NCBI GenBank assembly: GCA_019828595.1
Contig: JAHQRK010000004.1
Coordinates: 2,790,001 to 2,854,000, forward strand
Source of the DNA: Aphanomyces cochlioides
Lineage: Eukaryota; Oomycota; Saprolegniomycetes; Saprolegniales; Verrucalvaceae
Reading direction: 5' to 3'
Length of the DNA stretch: 64,000 bases
Numbering within the stretch: the first letter of the stretch is position 1; every line of letters begins with the position of its first letter. Positions 57,501-64,000 of this stretch are shown here, one piece after another. The notes under the pieces were generated by a model. The model saw only the letters and a program-made list of their open reading frames with translations, did no database searches and had not been told where the DNA came from. The position numbers and the translations under genes were made by a program.

Positions 57501-60500
57501 GGGCACAATTTCTTGCACCAGCAGCGACACCAGCATTCGGATCGCATGGGCACTTTTCGCGTCCTCGGTTTGGAGAAAATTAACTTGGTCGAGCATGGGT
57601 TTGAGTAAACACATGCGCGTGTCCGTGAGTAGTGACGGAGGAAGACAAGTGGCAAGTAGAGGCTCTTGGTGGATCGAATGAAAAGACTGATAAAAGAAAA
57701 AATGGCGTACTCGCGCATCAATAGCTGGTGGGAAAGAGTACCGTTGTAAGAATAATCGAAGTGTGCTCAGCTTGGCATAAAAAGCACGATTGTTGCCGTC
57801 GACAACTTTGACAATATCAGAGAGGTTTCCAACGACGTACGAGAAGAGGAAAACACCACACAAGAATACAACCACATTGAAGAAATGCTCGACCGTGTTG
57901 GTTGGCAAAATACGCGGCGAGCAGCCAGACATGGTGCCAAATCCCCAAAAGAGAGAAGCGTAGTATTGAAATGTGACAGAAGCATTGACAAGACTCGAAG
58001 GGGGAAGCCACTTGTCTAAAATGTTTGGATCAACTTCCATAAGCGGTGCAGAATTTCGCCATGTGCAGCCAACCCAGTGGCTCAAGAAAAATGTGTAAAA
58101 GAGCAATTTGAAAAGCCGCACGTGAATGTTGAGCGTGACAAAACGTTGTTCAAATCGTGAGAGGGCGATCGAGAGCTTGTACATGCGAAGAAGCTTGTTG
58201 GCATTCCACATTTCGGAATGAAACTCCTTTGGCGCGTACCAATTGATCATATGCAGCGGCACCAGTGCGACAACATCTAAGACAAAAGCAAGCGATCTTA
58301 TATATTGTCGTCGCACAATATTTCGATTCATGACCTTGTTGCCAAATTCGAACACGCTAAAGAAAACAGGTTAGGCTTAGAGAGAAAATCGAGAATAATT
58401 GTACCCAACATGCATGCGCAAAAAAATATCAAAAAAGAAAAGCATTTCGAGACAAGCAGCCACCGTCTTAGCTGTGGAAATATCGTTCGGATCGCTAAAT
58501 GCCATTCGAAATGGCACGGACACGCATTGGTAAGTCGTGAAGAAAAATAATCCAATATCCCATGCAACGATGAATCCTCTGTCTGGATCGATCGCCTTGT
58601 CTTCTTTTACTCGTTCAAGCTTCCGAGATACATCGTGATTCATCTTGGCTAGATGTTCCAAAACTTGTTTAAATTGAGGACACAGCCTCGTCAGTGACTT
58701 CAGAGCGGATTGTTCTAAGTATGAATTCACGCGTCGGTGTATTGAAGGCGGGACATGCTGTTGTTTCAGAAACCAGAGGATCTTAGCTCGCTGACTCAAA
58801 AACTCGACTTGCTCGGCAGCTGATGCAGTCACGCCTTTCTGAACTTCATCAATGACACGTGCCATGAATATGAAACCAAACATCATGCATACATAATGAA
58901 AGCAGTATTGGTGCCAAGAATTGGGCTCGATACCACGACCAAGCGACGTTATGACTGACGCTCCGTAATAGAGGGATTTTGAATATTGCGTCCAAACAAT
59001 AGAGGAGAAAGCAGACGATCCAATCGCAACAAAGGAGTCGTCAGCAAGCGCCATGTGTGTATCGTTCAACGGTGTTAATTTCATTTTGATTGATGGAAGC
59101 TAATCTTCGTCAGAATGGGTGCTATATCCATCTAATGACACTATTCCAAAGTAAAGACATCCAGTGATATGGTAGACTGTGACAAGAAGCAAGCCCAACA
59201 TGGCGGATCGTTTTCGGCCATCAATAGCGACCAAAGGCGCAAGGTCAGTCCACTGGGACGTCAAGTCGACAAGCCTAGGTAGTATTCACGTATACTACTC
59301 GAATTTTGTGCATTACCTGGGAAGGCGTGGGAGCCGAAGGTTAGCATAATATTGGGGAGCAAAGATCCACCACGGCCATGTGGCCACGACGTGTCTGGCC
59401 AAGTCGGTGTAAAGATAATGACGAGCGCATTTCACAACATCCGAGATTGTTTCATTGTCCTTGGTGAACGAGAGGTGAAAGTGTACGTAAATGTCAATCC
59501 AAAGACAAATGTCTACAATTGTTTTGACGATAATAGGTGATGTTGAAAATTGGATGGCGGAGAATGAGGAGTACAGAGGGATTGAGAAAATATGTAGAGC
59601 TGAATAGTTTGGAGAATAATCAGCCAGATTAGCCACCTGCGGTCTTGCCGAGAAACAGCATTTTTGTAGAACAATCTACGCCATTTGGGCTGATGAACAA
59701 CCACTTGCAAGGCCAATTGGTTGGATGCGGACGAACCATGGTTACTTCGCGTTGATTTTCGGACTTGCATCTTGCGAGCAACCTCGTGCACAAGGCGTGC
59801 CCAGTGGGGATACGAGGCTAATACGATGTCCGTTTTGTTGCGCGAGAGTTTATGCAGGACGCAGTATGTCGTAGTAGTCACTACAATAGCAAAATAAGAG
59901 TTAAGCATATAGTCAGCTCCCTCTACCTGTGTGAGTATGTTGGAAATTTTCTATGATAAGCCCGAGCTCGCCAAAATAGCTGTTTTTCCGGAGCTCGATT
60001 GGTGTTGGGGTGTCATCGGATGTAAGTGAAAGCACACCCGTTTGGACGAAAAACATTTCATGTGCGGGTTCACCTTGCTTGCAAATTGTACAGTTAGCTG
60101 ACTCCGAGACAAACTCCATTATAGCAACTAATGCGTGAATAAAATGCGGCCCGCACAGTGAAAATAGCGGAACGCTCGCAAGCTCGCTGAGCTTTTCGTA
60201 CGTTGCTACCTTAACATCCCGAGCGATACTGGGTGCAAGGAGCTCAACAAATTGCTTGTCAAGTGCATCACCAACTTCGAAGTCATGCTACTCCAAATGT
60301 TGAAGAATTATTGGAGGGAAGGATTCTTAATGTCATGTACTCAAGAGCACGTTCTTGGACGTCACGAGGCACTCTATGGTACGCCAAAATATGTTTTAGC
60401 TGGTTACGCTTGACTTGAAAGGCTTCATGGTGCTGGTCATTGCATTTTGATATCATAAGAAATGTGCCACAAATGTAGACAAAGAGAGATACGCCTGACA

Positions 60501-61470
60501 ACATTACGGTCAGAGTTAATGCTGACGCTGGGTTTGTGCGTGGAATTTCTCCTTCAAATAATCCTGATAAGAGACCAAATGCCCTGAGATATGTGAGTAA
60601 TTTGCCCAGTCATAGTCCAATCGTACCAAAATGCCGACGCGAGGTAACGGAGCTCAACTGATTCGTTGAGATGCTCGGCATTAGGAAACCATGGATCACC
60701 TTCTCCTTCACTTGAGTTGAGTCGTCGACCATGGTGTGAAGAATAAAATAAACCACGAATACAGGCTAGAACATGGGTGATCGTTAGGCAAGCTGAAACG
60801 ATCTTGAGGAGTTTGATAAGCGTGAAGTATTTTGTTAAGAGTCGTTCGAGGTGCCAAACACATTTGGGTATTCGCCACAAGCGAATCAATTTGACAAAGT
60901 CGATTAGCTTTGCCGCAGGGGACGAGGCGTCTCGAAAGCAGTATCGCAGGGGCAAAAGCGGAATCAAGTCGAGCACGAATGCAGAAGAAAAAAGGTATTT
61001 TTTTCGTGTTCGCCATGCCTCCATCACGACATTTCCCTCGTTGTAAAATGTAGTGTGGGCGTTCACGAGAATATCCATGACGAAGAGGGATTCAGCAAGT
61101 CTAACCGGAGCTGAGTTGCCCGCACGTCGTCGTGAAGTTCGAAGGACACGACGAATGTGATACATACAAAATTGTGTAGGATAGCTACCAGTATACAGAG
61201 ATGCCAAACACTCAGCCACCGAGATTCAGCGTCGATCGTGCCGCTTCTTTGACGCTGCTGGACAACCATCAGGACACTAGTGGATAGCTTCCGAGTGTTA
61301 ATACGGGAGCGGTCTTGTGAAGCTCGCGCACCACGGAAACTTAGCCGACTCGCGACACTCAATCTAGAGACCCGCGGCGACGCAGGCGACACGACCATGC
61401 TTTTTTTGCGAGTATAACGGAAAAACGGTTCGCCATAGCAAACAGTTTCAGACATCGTTTCAAGTGACAT
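54541..61470 (-). CDS. Four-repeat fused CNG/HCN-like channel with C-terminal B-box zinc finger
   Basis: One gene, about 2,000 residues, start ATG at 61470. Repeats in order: R1 (61.3-59.7 kb) with pore SAFWAFGLLSGLF, C-linker and a cyclic-nucleotide-binding domain (CNBD, SYFGELGL); R2 (59.7-58.6 kb) with pore LYYGASVITSLGRG and a C-linker but no CNBD; R3 (58.5-56.9 kb) with pore LFWGFGTMSGC and a full CNBD (SYFGEASLFSDKPRNANIQA); R4 (56.8-54.9 kb) with pore MYFSTGLFTNTGV and a degenerate CNBD (HYFGHANLL). Introns restore R3-R4 cleanly. Near the C-terminus is a B-box zinc finger (CACCHSAI...CPICNANFCHGC...H...H, 55.06-55.17 kb) and an Arg-rich IQ-like stretch. Frame appears broken by single bases near 61,125, 60,286 and 59,588, so R1-R2 need checking. 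Probably a pseudotetrameric membrane channel. Confidence 0.82.
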
Positions 61471-61493
61471 GTACTACGAGATTGAGATTTGCA

Positions 61494-64000
61494 TTACGAA
61501 GAATCTTCTTGGCGCTTCTTGAAAAACCAAATCCACATAGCCAGCGTATGAACAGGAAAGTACACCCAGCAAAAATATGGAACAGCCAGCAACCCGTGTC
61601 GAGCAAATCCGTTTATGAAGTAGACCAATCCATCCATAGCTAGAGAAAATGAGAGTACAGTTTCTATTTGTCAACATACCTGCTGGTTGAATAAGCTCCA
61701 ATAATTGGAGTAAGACTACTGGGCTACAAAGCAGACATTAATGATGCAAGTATATGCTTCTTGTACCTCAACACAACTAAAATAAAGCCGTAAGCTGAAT
61801 TTTGCACCATAGACGTTTGACTCGATGGAGACGCCAGGGCGATAAGAATTGTCATTGGCAACGTGCACACCAGCGCGAACGAGTAGTTGAATATCCCCAC
61901 TGCACAGTGAACGAGTCTGGGCATTATGAGTCATCCAGGGCAGGATAAATCTTGACGTACATCACAAAAATGGCTAGTAGTACTTTGACAGCGCGCCAAC
62001 CTTCGTCTGTTTCAAACGGTTCAACTGGACTCTATTCCAACGTGTTAGATCAGTATTTGACGAGAGGTGAATACAATGAGGTCTTTGTCTTGATCTTGCT
62101 CTGGCCTTGTAGCTTGAAATTCTTTTCGATGATCATGAATTTGACGCAACCACTGGCTTTCATCCACACAGCCTTCCAACACAACAGACTGACTAAGCCG
62201 CGGCAGAATCCACACAACAGCGACACATTGCATCAAACAGGTCACGCCAACCAGTGTCCAGCAGTAAGTATGACTCAGTGTGTCATGATGGGACCTCGCA
62301 AGATCTAGCAATGGTATTAATGGATCCAAAAGGGACAAATGCGTCGTTAATAGGAGTAGCACCGAGCCAAGTGAGACAGCGACAACAAAAGCTGACACTG
62401 CAAAAGCAGTACGTAGCCCTCCCTGGAAAAGGTAGTTTAGAAATGAAACTCGAAAGCCAGCTAGACGTACCGTATTCGTCACGTAAAACAAAGTATTCGC
62501 AAAAAGCGGTAGCAGCATGAGGACCATCGGATAATAGTATTCGCCGATTGAGACAAACGTTCGTGCCGAAACAAGCAAATAGAAGTAGAATGACTGGTGG
62601 AACTTTTCTTCAAGATTGCTCACAGCCCGTAAAACTGATTCGATTGACCGCATCCAATTGACTAAACGAAGTGACACCCCATTACTGTCTGCGTGAAGTG
62701 CAGTTAGAGTAATAGCATCGATATTGTAGTGAATAAAATTTGCATGCGACCCAGATGGACCAATCGCCAAAGTCTTCATGAAGCGAAACAATGTCAAGAG
62801 GCGAGATACATAATCATGGCTTTCTTCGGGCATAACACGGAGTAACCAAGAATGGAGCCATGTCAAGATATCATCGCACTCGATCGAAGAGTCTGCGCAT
62901 CGGTCAAGGACAACAGATAATCTCTCATTTTCCAAGGTTTCCACGGCAACATTTATCAAATCCAGGTTTGGTAACTGGCCGTTCATGCCTGCTCCGAATA
63001 TACCCACCTAATTAATGTCTATGAGATGAGGAATGGGAGTTAGCAGTCTCACCGCATTGTACTTGCGATTATCCTTGCTAGTTTCAAGATTAATTGCTCC
63101 TCGTATAACTCCAGCGTGCATCTCGAGGGCAGACGACGAAAATGGGCTCGAATGATATGCTTTCAGCCATGCCTGAAATGACATTAATACGATATTTCGA
63201 AATTGATCTGACCTCTACGCCAGGCGAATATCCGTCACGACCGTCATTTGGGCCATCTAGACGACATTGTCAAGCAAATGTGGAAACTTGGAATAACCAT
63301 CAGTGAGGAGGAGGATGAGATCTTTGGCGAGCCACTTCTTGTTATCGAGATATCGAAGCATGGCGAGACCAACAGAGAGCGCTGAATATCCGTTCTTGTT
63401 TGTAGCTGGCACATTCGGATATTGCGCGACCAGCCTATTACATATTGGGAAACAATCGCAGTTGAGGTATTACACAATGGATTCTTTGCCATCGACCAAC
63501 GGAGCTCCTCTCAAGACAGCATACACATTTGTACGATTCAAGTATTCAGAATCGTATAAATGCTGCGTATACACCTGTCGGTATACCTCGACACCAGGGA
63601 TCTCATGCAGTTTAGACTCGATCCAATCTATCACGTGAGTACACGTGCTGTGTAAGTCGCATCCATTGTCGTCCGTAGACTCGAGGTTTATGTAATCTCT
63701 GTGGTAATTTTTTGCCCATGCTGCCTAGTTTCACGGCATTTGAGCATGGTATAAACTCGTCGTCTTACATGGGTATCAGAGATGCTGGCTGTTATTGTAT
63801 CAGCGAGCATTGCATTTTCGGAAAAGTACGTTCCTCGGGTCTTGGGCTCTGCTGTCGTGATAGTCGCAACAGGATGAAGAAGCACCCATACAATCCCCAA
63901 CAAAACTCCAATCCATGAAATATACAAAGACAACGGCTGGAAGCGTCCTTTTTCCACTAAATGCTGAAGGAGTCGGCGCTTTGGCGGTTCTTGCTCGGCG
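61494..64000 (-). CDS. GPAA1: GPI transamidase subunit GAA1 (5' end beyond the right edge)
   Basis: ER-membrane subunit of the GPI transamidase, which attaches GPI anchors to proteins. The first visible segment (LLQHLVEKGRFQPLSLYISWIGVLLGIVW-type, 63.9 kb) holds TM1; the peptidase-like luminal domain follows (AMLRYLDNKKWLAKDLILLLTDG, WLKAYHSS, 63.4-63.1 kb), then IFGAGMNGQLPNLDLIN and HQSFYFYLLVSARTFVSIGEYYYP (62.6 kb), both diagnostic. Several TM segments close the protein, ending MWIWFFKKRQEDSS, a likely dilysine-type ER signal. Exons are joined by 40-50 bp introns. The stop at 61494-61496 is only 23 bp before the start codon of the channel gene. Confidence 0.9.

Noticed and set aside
60554..60640. 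First reading of the repeat 1 pore as WTMTGQIT
   Set aside because: This stretch is a 45-bp intron (GTACGATTGG...TCTCAG); splicing yields SAFWAFGLLSGLF, which aligns with repeat 3.

Overview
The window looks like nuclear DNA of an oomycete, most likely a saprolegnialean such as Aphanomyces or Saprolegnia. The reasons are gene-dense unlinked eukaryotic genes on both strands, GT-AG introns almost all about 38-57 bp long, a Delta-12 desaturase of oomycete type, tandem RGS and multi-repeat ion-channel proteins, and a LINE of the endonuclease/reverse-transcriptase type. Exon structures below come from hand translation and splice-site reading, so internal exon borders are predictions.

Layout. 1 to about 6040: a LINE-type retrotransposon on the minus strand, ORF1 intact and ORF2 running off the left edge. 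6046-11040: a tandem array of five nearly identical ~979-1030 bp units, each with a tRNA-Lys(CUU) gene and a spacer built from a degenerate 17-bp motif. 11.6-17.0 kb (+) and 22.9-28.2 kb (-): two paralogous four-domain voltage-gated cation channels with the same unusual S/D/E/E pore ring. Between them lie a small RecA-fold-like protein, a protein with five RGS modules (-), and a Delta-12 fatty acid desaturase (+).

28.5-35.8 kb: a small two-TM protein, a QueH-type epoxyqueuosine reductase (unexpected in a eukaryote), an LC8 dynein light chain, an SLC44 choline-transporter-like protein and an ARM-repeat protein. 36.0-42.6 kb: SGT co-chaperone, Mam33/p32 matrix protein, histidinol dehydrogenase, a small coiled-coil membrane protein and a PP2A-family phosphatase. 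42.6-53.2 kb is a nuclear/chromatin-flavoured block: a BRM/SNF2 remodeller, CST subunit TEN1, three neighbours sharing an N-terminal YExxR...IARNKAM motif (two with a C-terminal PDZ-like domain), histone-mRNA stem-loop binding protein SLBP, and prefoldin 6.

53.6-64.0 kb (-): a trypsin-fold protein with Cys in place of the catalytic Ser; a giant gene encoding four fused CNG/HCN-like channel repeats with non-canonical filters, unevenly preserved cyclic-nucleotide domains and a C-terminal B-box zinc finger; and GPI transamidase subunit GAA1, which runs off the right edge.

The most interesting items are the four-repeat CNBD channel with its B-box, the paired S/D/E/E channels, the recurring palindromic TTATCCGGATAA-type elements in several promoters, the LINE abutting a tRNA gene in a minisatellite-derived tRNA array, and a bacterial-type QueH.
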